Assembly: GCF_000321225.1 (NCBI RefSeq)
Contig: NW_004451010.1
Coordinates: 1,145,863 to 1,209,862, forward strand
Direction: 5' to 3'
From: Odobenus rosmarus divergens
Taxonomy: Eukaryota; Chordata; Mammalia; Carnivora; Odobenidae
Length of the DNA: 64,000 nt
Below are positions 28,801 through 41,247 of this stretch, piece after piece (the first letter of the stretch is position 1; every line of letters begins with the position of its first letter). The position numbers and the translations under genes are program-made. Under the pieces are notes generated by a model. The model did no database searches and had not been told where the DNA came from. It saw only the letters and a list, made by a program, of their open reading frames with translations.

Positions 28801-31800
28801 TAATCTCTGCTCCTTTTTACATTGGGTTGTCTTTTTATTGTTGAGTTGTAAGAGTTTTATATATTCTGGATAGAAATTTTCAATCAGATATATGATTTGC
28901 AAATATTTTCTTCCATTCTGTGGACTGTCTTTTCAATTTTTTGATAGTGCCTTTTGAAACAAAAATTTTGCTGAATTTCAACTTTTTTCTTTTATTGCTT
29001 GTGTTTTTGGTGTCACATACAAGAGACATGATATATAACCACATATCATATATTATAAATATATAAATATATAATGCAAATATAATATATAATATAAACA
29101 TATAATAAGTATAACATAAATATATGTATATTCATTGGGAAAACAATACATACATAGGCAATGTTGGATTTAATGTGCTTTGTACATAGTAAGCATCCCC
29201 AATAAAGGTTATTTCTCCTCTTATTTTTCCTTCCTTATAGCTTGATTATAAAAATCAAATGAGATAATGTATATGAAAATTCTTTATAAAGCTCTACACA
29301 TCTATAGAGTATAATTTTAAGTGTAATAAACTTGGTAACACATTTATAATGATACTTATATAGTATCTTAGTATAAAAGTGACTTTGTATTAATTATGTG
29401 AAAACATATGATGAGGATGGCAAAGGACATGCTGTATTAGCTCTATTATTTCTATCACTGAGGTTATGAGTAACCTGATTAATAAACTTAAGATATTATT
29501 AAAGAATTTAGATGTGTAAGTTAAAGTATTTAGATAAACGGTTAGTAGCTCAAGTAAGACTAACAAAACTTTTATTCATTTATGTGACTTAATAAATATT
29601 AATCATTTATTCATCTTAATGAATTGTTGAAAGTATTAATAATTTTTATGTTGTCAAAATATAAATCCTTGAGAGAACACCACAAATGACACAAAAAGAT
29701 CTGTTTTAAACTACAATTATAGTTGATTTAAAACTGTTTTACCAAATTAGAAAGATCTTGAATCTCATTTATAGCATTAATTTGCATTATTCATGAAATG
29801 ATTTTGCTAGGGGCGCCTGGATGGCACAGTTGGTTGAGCATCTGCCTTTGGCTCAGGTCATGATTCTGGGGTCTTGGAATCGAGCCCGGCATTGGGCTCC
29901 CTGCTCCGCGAGGAGTCTGAGCTTGTGCTCTCTGCCATTCCCCCTGCTTGTGCTGTCTCTCTCTCAAATAAATAAATAAAATCTTTAAAAAATTTTTGAA
30001 AAAAAGAAAGGAATGATTTTGCTAAATACAGATAACTTCAGTTGAACTTTTTGCATAAATTAATCACATATTCTTTTTGGGGGTTTTAAAAATTAATTTA
30101 TTAATTCCAGTATAATTAGCATATAATGTTATATTTAGTTTCAGGTGTACAACATAGTGATTCAACAATTCTGTACCCTCTCAGTGCTCATCTTGATAAG
30201 TGTGCTCTTAATCCTCCTCAGCTAATTCATTCATCCTGCCGTCCACCTCCCTTCTGGTAACCACCAGTTTGTTCTCTATAATTAAGAGCGTTTTTTTGTT
30301 TGTTTGTTTTTGTCTCTTAAATTCCACATATGAGTGAAATCGTATGGTATTTATCTTTCTCTGACTGACTTATTTCACTTAGCATTATACCTTCTAGATC
30401 CATCCATGTTGATGTAAATGGCAAGATTTCATTTTTTTTTATGGCCGAGTAATATTCTATTGTTCAGTCACATATTCTTTATTAATGGATCCTTATTTTA
30501 CCTTATTCTATATTATAAGAACCTTGGCATGGCTGAGGTATAAGATTAGAACTGGTAAGTTTTCCAAATAACTAAAAGTTAGCTTTTCTAAATGCATAAG
30601 CTTTTTTTTTTTTTTTACTTTAACAACTTTTGAAGGAATTATCTCCAGAATATTCTAGAATATTTCTAAATTCAAGGGCCATCATTATAACCAACAATCA
30701 AGGACCTGTGACTTAAATAAAAAAACATGTAATATTTTAAGTTTGTTCAGCATTTCTAAATGTTTTCCAAGGCTATTGAAGAAGAGTATAGCTTTGCATT
30801 CTGTTGTTTATAATCAACATCATACCATAAACGTTGCTCCATGAAATCATTACAATTTTACTTGTTGTATAATATTCCATATGGCTCTATTGGTGGCCCT
30901 TTTGGGCAATAATCTCCCCACCCTCATGCTCTTTTAGCAAGAGCATTCTAATTGTTTTGTTTTTTGGGGAACTATCCCTTCCCCATTCCATGCAGTCAGG
31001 TTGGAGCTGTCACTCAGGGTGCCTGGCCATTCCCTCCTTGGCCAAAGGGGTGAGTTTGTGGTGTAACAGAAGTCAGGTTGGAACTGATTCATTCAGATGG
31101 AAGGGGCTGGCCATTCATCCTGCTACCCAAATCCCTGGAGCTGTTTCTGAGGCTTGAGTCAGCTCTTTCTTTGATTCAGCAACTTTATTACTTACTACCT
31201 ATAGTATAGGATATAGTTGTGTGTGGGTGGGTGTGTACACATATATGTATTCTTTTTACAACATATTTGTGTCTATAAAAATATTTTTTCAACCAGCAAC
31301 AATCTATAATATTCTGCCCTGTTGTTATTATCAGGTTTAATTGCTAAGATAAAGACTATTTAAGGAACAAAAGATAATGATTTTAGAAGTATCTAAGAAA
31401 AAAGAATATATTGTATGAAAATATTTTAGGTAGTGTTTAAAATAAGACTGTGATGTTGTGAATTATAAGATATATAAATCTGTTCTTCTTCCAGGATTCT
31501 AGAAGAGAGCTTCTAAAACCTTTGGAATTTCCTAGAAGTTGAGAGTGGTAAAGATTCCTTTTGTTATGTTAATGAGGTGACTTTTGGAAAGTACCTAAGG
31601 ATGGGGGTGGGTTGTCAATGGAGCCAACCATGCAATTAGAGAGTTGGAATTTTCGGTTCCACCCCCTGACCTCCAGGGAGGGGAGAGGTGCTGGAGATTG
31701 AATTCAGTCACCAATGACCAAAGATTTAATCAGTTGTACCTGTGTAATGAAGCCCCCTAAAACCCCAGGAGGACTGGGTTCAGAGAGCTTCCTGGTTGGT

Positions 31801-34800
31801 GAACACGTGGAGATTCCGGGAGAGTGAGCACCAAGAGAGCGCATGGAAGCTCCTCAACCTGTCCCCATACCTTGCTTTCTGCATCTCTTCCATCTGGCTG
31901 TTACTGAGTTACATCCTTTTATAGTAAGCCAGTAATCTAGAAGTAAAATGTTTCTCTGAGTTCTGTGAGCCGCTCTAGCAAATTAATCCAACCTGATGGA
32001 GGGAATCTTGGGAACCCCCAATCTACAGCCAGTCAGTCAGAAGTACAGGTAATGACCTGGGTTTGTGACTGGCGTCTGAGGTGGCCGGCAGGGGAGTGGG
32101 CGGTGATAGGGGAGAGGTGTTGGAGAGAGCAGTTGGGTAGGACTGAACTTTAACCTGTGAGTCCTGGTGGATAGTGTCAGTTAAGTGGAGTTGTGAGACA
32201 CTCAGGTGGTATTGCTTGGTAGAAGGGTGGGGAGACCTTCCTCCTCACCCCCTCTGACTTTGGGGAAATTGACCCAGAAACACTAACAAAGACATACCAA
32301 TCAGCTGAACATGTGACAAGTTGACAGCATATTCCATTTCGATTCTCAAAGACAGTACCCGATCTGTTAATCTGTTTTTTTAAAGACACAAGAAGTAATT
32401 TATTTGTACCTAGGATGTAATGGCTTTTCTCGTAGCGTTTTACTCTTTTAATATTTTCTTCTTTGTTTTAATTTTTATTAAAAGAATATAACAATATCAC
32501 TGAAATTTGAAGAATAAGTCTTAAAATAAAATGTAATTTGGCCATATATTTTTCCAGTTTTTTTCACAGAAACATTTTGACATAGTTTAACTAGCATGCA
32601 TAAAAATTTCTATCCTTAGATTTTTCAGTTGATGTAATTTGAACACTCACCTGTGTACTCATAAGTCATTTTAACAGTTTTATAATATATAGATGGTGTA
32701 TCACAATTTCATTATCCACTATAATTAGAAATGGAGGGTCTTTTGTTTTACTTAATGGTGGAACAGAACATAGGCATTTTTATGAGATTGTTAGGCAGAT
32801 AAGGTGTAACATTAGATAACATTTAGTGTAACTTTAGATACCAACAATCACCCGGCACAGGCAAGAATCCAAGGAGGGTTAATGGCTCCTCAGGGTCCTA
32901 GAAGGTCCCAAGTTCCAACTAGCTAGCTTTGAAACAAGGTGAAAGGTTTTGTGGTAATCTATGGAGGTGCCACTCTTGAAACAGTAGGGGAGACATGACT
33001 TTCCCCAATTCCCTACCTTCCTGGTATGACTGATGAGCAAAATAGTAATCAAAGGTAGGGGCTCCAGCAGCAAATAAACAGTGGAAGAAGCGGGTGGGAG
33101 GAGGGAGACAGGGGCTGCACCGCTAAGCCCAGTAGGTGTCCCAGGAGCTAAGACCCTGGAAACCTGGCCGAGGCCACAGGAGCCTAACACTCTCTGGTTC
33201 CCAAATGCTGTCAACTTCTACTCATCTGATAAGGAATCCAGAGTCCGTGTGGCCTCTCCCTCTACTGAGCCTTCCCTGCTGTATAAAGCGCAAGACCCCA
33301 GAAATGTGCTTGCTCTGAGCTTTTATGTTTTAATGATTTAAACAACAACAACATAATATTATAGAAATTTGGAAAATAGGAGGTTTAATATCAAATATAA
33401 TTCTACCTATATTCTTTTCCAGTCTTTTTTCATGAATACATTTTTTTTAAAGATTTTATTTATTTATTTGAGAGAGAGAGAATGAGAGATAGAGAGCATG
33501 AGAGGGAAGAGGGTCAGAGGGAGAAGCAGACTCCCTGCTGAGCAGGGACCCCAATGCGGGACTCGATCCCAGGACTCCAGGATCATGACCTGAGCCGAAG
33601 GCAGTCGCTTAACCAACTGAGCCACCCAGGCGCCCTCATGAATACATTTTGACATAATTTGTTAGGATGTGCATGTAATGTTGTATCTTGAGGCACAAAT
33701 TGCATTATTTCTTAATATGAATTCCCAAAATTTGAATTACTGTTCAAAAAGTTGAAAATTTGGATGATTTAAGAACCACACTAATTGTATTCCAAAAGTT
33801 TTGTGTTGGAACCAGCAGTGTTAGAGTTTACTGGTTTCACCACTGCATCCTTTCTAACACAGGGTATTATTATTTATTAAATTTTTATTTAAAAATTAAA
33901 TGATCCACAAGAGTATATTATTGTTGCTTTATTATTAATTTCTTTGATATTAGAAAGCCTGAATGATTTTCATGTTTATCTACTAATTGTTTTTCAGTAT
34001 ATGTTTTATTTACTGGAAACCATATTTTAGACCAATATTTTCCTCCATTTTGTTGTTTGCTCTTTGTTAAATTTAGAAATTTACATGTGTATGTTTTGAA
34101 TTTCCTTCAACATTAATTAACTTAGAAAACTATCTCCAATCCAGAAATATGGTATTCTATGGTATTCTATTTTGATTTTTATTATATTTTTCCTATGATT
34201 TGTTATTTTTATTTAAATTTATAATCATCTGAATTAATTTGTGTGTACCGTGTGAGCTGAAATGAAGTTGAAACAGAGAGTTCCTTCCGTTACACTATGT
34301 TAAACTCTTAGAGGTAATAGAAACTGTCTGGACTATTTGTTGAGGTCCATTATAACTTTTAAAAGTATTGTTGCTTTGCATCATCCATTTGAATATGTTG
34401 AAGAGCTAATTACCTTTTATAACTCTACTTTGTCATAATATTCTTTGATATTCTCAAAGTACACAGTAGACCCTTAGTGTCCTTGAAGGAAACATTTGGG
34501 GAGCTTACCAGTTTCCAAATTCACTAACACCAGACTTAGTGAGTCAGGTACAGAACTACAAAGCCAAACTATATCGCAGATGCTAGGCACTCAGCTGGAC
34601 TCATTCACTGCATCATTAGTTTTCACCCACCAGCCTCACAGTGCATTCAGTTCAAAATTGCCTTGACAAAATAATACATTACTATATGTCACAGATCTTC
34701 AGAGTTGCCTGCTCCAGCTAGCTGAAATTATAAATTTTAAATCCACAAAGGGTGAGGGTGTAAAATATTTGCACTCTATCTTTACATATCAAACTCTTAT

Positions 34801-37800
34801 CTTCTCCACTATTATATCATTGTTGACACCACCTACAGTTTTTAGTGGTTTATAAGCCATTGAAGTTGAAACATTGGCCTTAGTCTCATCCCCAAGTCAG
34901 ATATTGGCCAGGCAACACTGACAAAACTGTTTGATGCCCTGGTTCCTGGTTATTTTATGATTTAAATGTAAATGAATTATTGACTTGAAACATGCTCTTT
35001 GAATAAAATCTTCTGAAATGTACAATCCAGCAGGAGAAAATTATGAAACCATCAAGACTCACCTCAAATGTGTCAGACAGCCAATGTATATCTGTAATTA
35101 CTTTCTTATGACCATTTTCTATTGAGGAAACTGCACAATGTCTGATATATGTTGCTTCTTTATTACTGTCTGGTTCAAGGAGAAACATAGGCTGGAAAAA
35201 TGTGAAAAGAAAGTTATATGCTAATTTCAGAGAGCTATGAGTGAATTCATACTTTACTCTTTATTCTAGTTAGAATTAATAACTTGGAGAAATACTAGTT
35301 CAAAGAAAAACATTGAAACTAGTGTTTCAATGCATCATGTATTTAGGTAATAAGATTATGCACTTTCCCTTCAATTTAGTCTAAGGTTTCATCTCCAAAC
35401 TTAACAGGAATGATTGACCCACTCCCTAAAGGATCAATGAAATCCTATCTTTAAAGGAGTGTTTCCTGAATGCACAGAGGGCCACGCCCACTGTGTCTTG
35501 GTGGAGGCCCATTGGTGTTCAGATTGAAGAACTGGGGGTAGAGGTTTGCAATATGGTGGGTGAGTACTATGTCAGGAGCTCAGGAATCTTGCCTCAACCC
35601 TCTTGGCAGCATCCACAGCATCACAAAATCATAGTATATGATTATCAGAAAGGATGGTAACCCCTTCATTCTACACATGAGAAAACTGATGCTTGCTGAG
35701 GTGAGAAGACATGTCCAAACTCACAGGACTACAGTCCAGAGCCTACATACATGGTCCTTCTGTCCCATGCTCTTTCCATGACATCACTTTAGGCAAGTCA
35801 CTTTATTTTATTTAACAACAACGACAAAAATAACATCCTCAGGTAGGTCATGCGACTTGTTTTATTGATTTTTGAATCAAGGGCCTACATAAAAGCGGTT
35901 CAGAACATGTCCACAAACAGATGTGAAGGTGTGGGAAATAATAACTTTTTTCCCCTCTCTCTATATTGTTTTAAAGATTTTTTATTTATTTATTTGACAG
36001 AGGGAGACAGTGAGAGAGGGAACACAAGCAGGAGGAGTGGGAGAGGGAGAAGCAGGCTTCCTGCCGAGCAGGGAGCCCGACGTGGGGCTCGATCCCAGGA
36101 CCCTGGGATCATGACCTGAGCCGAAGGCAGATGCTTAACGACTGAGCCACCCAGGCGCCCATTTTTCCCTCTATATTGAGTCTTTGTGTAGCTTGGCAGT
36201 TCTGTTACGTACTTTTTTTTTTTTTTTAAAGATTTTATCTATTCATCTGACAGAGAGAGACACAGCGAGAGAGGGAACACAAGCAGGGGGAATGGGAGAG
36301 GGAGAAGTAGGCTTCCCGCCGAGCAGGGAGCCCGATGCGGGGCTTGATCCCAGGACTCTGGGATCATGACCCGAGCCGAAGGCAGACGTCTAATGACTGA
36401 GCCACCCAGGCGCCCCACCATTATGTACTTTTTGATAAACCCCTGAACTGAAGAAACTTGCTAGTCAAAAGTTATAAAAAGCTAACCTTGAGCGTGACTT
36501 TTTTACTTCTACTACCACCTGTCTTGATGTTTTCTATGCGATCTGCATGCGCAGTAATATCCCACATGACAATCTAAAACAGAAATAAAGCTTATTACAA
36601 CATATTTTCAGGAAATAGCTCATTGGGTCTTAAAGAATTTTTAAAAACCTATTGGTATTGGCATGCACTCTGATGAATCAATCTCCTTGAAGGATAATCA
36701 AATTTAGCCTACATCTTTAGTAAGTCAGCAACTTTTAAATCATGACAAAGAATGTTTTCTTCTCTATAAAAGTATTTTTTAGCACTTTGATTTTTGTGCC
36801 TGTGTTAATAAAAGCTAGTATTTAAAAAAAAAAACAAAAAACTCCAGTATAAACCGTATGCAATTTCCTCTGCTTTGGGAAGAGTTCTTCCTCTGTCTTT
36901 GGGAATGTGCTGTGACTATGTGGAAAGCAGCTTTGCCTGTTCTCCAGAAGTAGTACAAATACTCAGTTGTCCAAAAAGGCTGGAAAATGATGATTTCTAC
37001 TTAATTGAATATTCTAGCCAACTCTAAGTTTGCATATACATGGATGGTCATCTTTGGAAAAATGAGAATAAACTAGAATATGCAACACGAAATTAGATTA
37101 ATTTTCAATGATTAAAAGTCATTTCAACACACTGAAATGTTAACAAAATGTCAGGATTACAGAATTGTGAGTGATTTTATTTTCATCATTTGCTTTTCTA
37201 AAATATTCTTTTAAAAAAGTATTTTTTTATTTATTTACTTACTTACTTAAAGTAATCTCTACCACCCAACATGGGGCTTGAACTCATAGCCCCAAGATCA
37301 AGAGTCGCACGCTTTTTGACTGAGCCAGCCAGGCACCCCTTTTCTAAAATATTCTTAGAGTTGTATCACTTTCATAATGAGTAACAAAAAGCATTTCAGG
37401 ATTTGCAGGGCTTGGAGGATGGGCTCTGGGTCATCATTATGACCACAGTTATTGTTGGTCTGGATGGGGAAAAATGGTTTTCCTGGTTGTTTTGGTTCTG
37501 GATAAATGGTCATGGATGCTGTAGACATTTATTTTTTTTTAAAGATGTATTTAGGGGCACCAGGGTGGCTCAATGGTTAAGCGTCTGCCTTTGGCTCAGG
37601 TCATGATCTCAGGGTCCTGGCATTGAGCCCCACATTGGGCTCCCTACTCAGCAGAGAGCCTGCTTCTTCCCTCTCCCCGTGCTGCGCCCCCTGCTTGTGC
37701 TCTCTCTGTGTCTGTCTCTTTCTCTCTCTGTCAAATAAATAAATAAAATCTTTTTTTTTTTTAAGATTTTATTTATTTATTTGCCAGAGAGAGACACAGT

Positions 37801-40800
37801 GAGAGAGGGAACACAAGCAGGGGGGAGTGGGAGAGGGAGAAGCAGGCTTCCAGCTAAGCAGAGAGCCCAATGCGGGGCTCGATCCCAGGACCCTGGGATC
37901 ATGACCTGAGCCGAAGGCAGACACTTAACGACTGAGCCACCCAGGCACCCCATAAATAAAATCTTAAAAAAAAAAAAGATGTATTTATTTGAGAGAGAAG
38001 GCTTGTGGGAGAGGGGTAGGGGGAGAGGGAGAGGATCACAAGCAGACTCTCTGCTGAGTATAGAGCCTGATGATGTGGGGCTCAATCCCACGACCCTGAG
38101 ATCATGACCTGAGCCAAAACCAAAAGTCAGACACTCAACCAACTGAGTCCCAGGCATCCGCACTGTAGACACTTAAATTTTCAATCACAAGGAAGTTTTC
38201 CTAGCCACACACAAAAAGACCATATACCATTAATGGTCAAACTCACTGGGTCACAGTGAATTTCAATTCTGATCATAAAACAGCTTTAAGATTTTGTTTT
38301 GCTTTATTGGAGAAATAGGCAACTGGAAGATAGGATCTAAATTTCATATACATTAGATAAAAAGAGAAGAAAACAAATATGGTATCAAATTATACATATG
38401 TAAATTCAGTAATATATGTATTTTTCCCAGTGAATTGCTGTTCAAATTCTGGATCATCCCCTAACTCCGATTCCTAGAGAAACATCAGAAGAGGACTCTC
38501 GACCAAGAGGTATTAATGCTTGTGTTTTTGTTCTTCTGTGGAATCTTGTACAATATGCGGTTCTGTTCCACAAATACAAACAGATTTGACTCAGTTTTCT
38601 TCCAGTTATAACTAGATTACCCTGTGGACACCTCAAGCCCTGATACCATGTCTAACACATCTATATACCCCAGGTTTGGCACACAATTGGCATACTTTCC
38701 TTCGGCCAAATTGAATCCTTAAGTTTAAGAAAAACTACCAATCAAAACATATTACAGAATGTTGTCTAAATTAATAAATAGCTGGGGGAAAAATCCATAA
38801 TTACCTGCCCATTTATGCAGCCTCCAGCAATGATATTAGGGTCACTTGGACAGAACTTGAAGCAAAAGATGTCATCTGGGCTCTCCAGCATTAACTAAAG
38901 CAAATCCCCCCAAATTCAAGAGAGAATGAGAAAACCTATTAAGATCATAGTGAGAAAATAATGTTAACACAGTCAAAAGTTGAATTTTATAGCCGTCTGT
39001 AAGAAACGTGGACGTAGAGTCCATTCCCAGAATCCCACCTGTGGATGGAAAGTTGCCTCTGCTGAATTTTGTGAACGTTGGCTATGTGTATGAGAGAGGT
39101 AGATTCTCCAGGAGCCCAGGTCTCCCCTTCCTCCACCCTCCATGGGTTATTGCTGAGAGATGTTACAATTTTTTAAAACAAAAAGACTAAGCTTAGTGTT
39201 TCTGAGAAGTGTGAAGGTAAGCTCTGTGAGGACAAGATACTTTTCTGTTTTGTTGCCTGCTGTCTAGCTAGTCTGGCACAGAGTAAGCACTCAGAAAGAA
39301 AATGTGTTGAATGAGAAAAGATAGAAGTATTGCCAGTGATAATATTTCAAATTTTAAAATAATACAGGACCCAGAAGGTAAACAAACTCAAGTATTGGAA
39401 GGTAAGAAGGAAGCCCTGCAAGGAATATACCAGTGTGAAGGAATAGGTATAGTAATCATACTGGGCACCTGTGCTAATGTGTTAGCACCAGGCAAAATAC
39501 GTGCATGGTTACTGTTCTTCCTTAAACATGACCATTAAAAATGTGGACCCCAGAGGCCACTGGTTTGCCACCACTGAGCTAAAGTTTCGGACTGGAATTG
39601 GAGTGAATCATCTTTGTTTATTTGGTACTCTGTGGCTTCTAGAGAAACTTTTACTTTTAAAGTAAATTAAAAAAAATATTGTCCTATAGTTTTGATAGAA
39701 CAAAGACAAAAGAAATCATTTGCATTATTTAAGAAATTATTTGCTTGTCTTTTAAAGCTAGTCTTCAAAATAAAGGAGAGGGTCCTTTTTTCCTCTTCCT
39801 AATTTGCATGGAAGTTCAGCCACACTTCCATGATGTGGACTGGAGAGTAATCCTAGTCCACTAGAAAATGTTAGAAAACCCCTACTTAACCATTTTTGTG
39901 GTAATTAGGCTGATAGGAAAGAACTAGAGATCTGTCATTTTGATCTCTATGTCTATAATAATTAAAGTACTAGAATCTATTATAGTAAAACTGCCTGAAT
40001 TCAGATAAATTAGGGAAGAACCTAGGAGGAAAGGCTAGGGTTTATTAGGGAAATCCTTAGATATACAATACTTTAGAGAAACCAAATATTATATTTAAGT
40101 ACATTAAAAAAAACTTAATCTAACACTATAAAGCACCCTCCCCTAAGCAAAACTCTTTGAGCAGCTGATAGAAATAGAACCCTGTGGGGCAAACCTAGCC
40201 CTCAGACTTGTTTTATTTGAATTGTGTGTTTGGTTTGGTTTTAGTTGAACTATTTAAAAATTGGGAGATTTCATTCAAAAAATCTGATCTGGATTCTTTA
40301 AACCCAGTAAGACCACCTGGCAACAAGAGAGCTGAAGAGTAGTATCCCCCCAGATGGGCTGTCCACTCTCCAGGGCCATAGTCTGCACCCCTCCCCATTG
40401 TTTCCCACAAAGGCATCTGTACTCCTTACTGTCACCTACCGGTGATCCTCAGAACTGAGGAAATTCATGTGAAATTAAATTCTATTTGCATTTGAACAAA
40501 TAGTATTTAAATAAAGCCCATGAAAGTGTTTGCTTTTTAACAGTCCTCTTAAAATCGTTTCTGAAAATAACATGTTGATTTGTTCAATAAACCTTTTCAA
40601 AAAACTAAGTGTAAACTTTAGTTTTGCTCAAATTGATGACAAATTCTAAATTGAAGAAAGCTTAACTTTACCAGCACTTACCATATTAACTGGTTATAAA
40701 GTACTTTGCAATTAAAACTGCTAAAGATAAATGTGAACATAGTTTTTGAAATGTTTAGACTATGTGGACACCTCTCCTTAAATTACCTGAGGATGTATGG

Positions 40801-41204
40801 GATCTGAGAAACTCCAGAAAAGAATCAGTGATGGTTGCAGCAACAGTTTACCAGAAAAGTGGACTCTCTCTTCAAGGGAGAGTCGTGCAGCCACGGACAC
40901 AGCTATTAGGCCTGATTGAAACACAATTAGAAGTTAAAATCTGCAGCAACGGTACATAGAGAAATGTTTTTAGGTTTTGCTGCTCAACGTGGTCACTATT
41001 CATTTCCATTTTGATGAAACCTGAATAAATACATTCAAAAAGAGACCAAGAGTTCTCCTAGAGTTCTACGAGGTAATACGGTAGCCAGTAGCCACATGTT
41101 GCTTATTTAGCCCTTGAAAGGTGGTCAGTCCAAACTGAGATGTACTGTTAATATAAAATAAACAATGGACTTCAAAGATTTAGTATGAATTGTGTGTGTG
41201 GGTA

Positions 41205-41247
<43 letters not shown>

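Larger units (their letters stand above)
37531..38162 (-). repeat. Outer SINE of a three-level nest
   Basis: This is an older CAN-SINE in reverse orientation, split at 37553/37988 by the next SINE. Its left end is 37531-37553 and its body 37988-38162. Its own duplication ('ctgtagaca' then T-rich) is visible at about 37519 and 38163. Confidence 0.9.

Noticed and set aside
39032..39066. Exon-like minus-strand end reading F-H-P-Q followed by GTGGGA
   Set aside because: The real exon 8 with the full expected sequence is at 40787-40911. The upstream residues here do not match.
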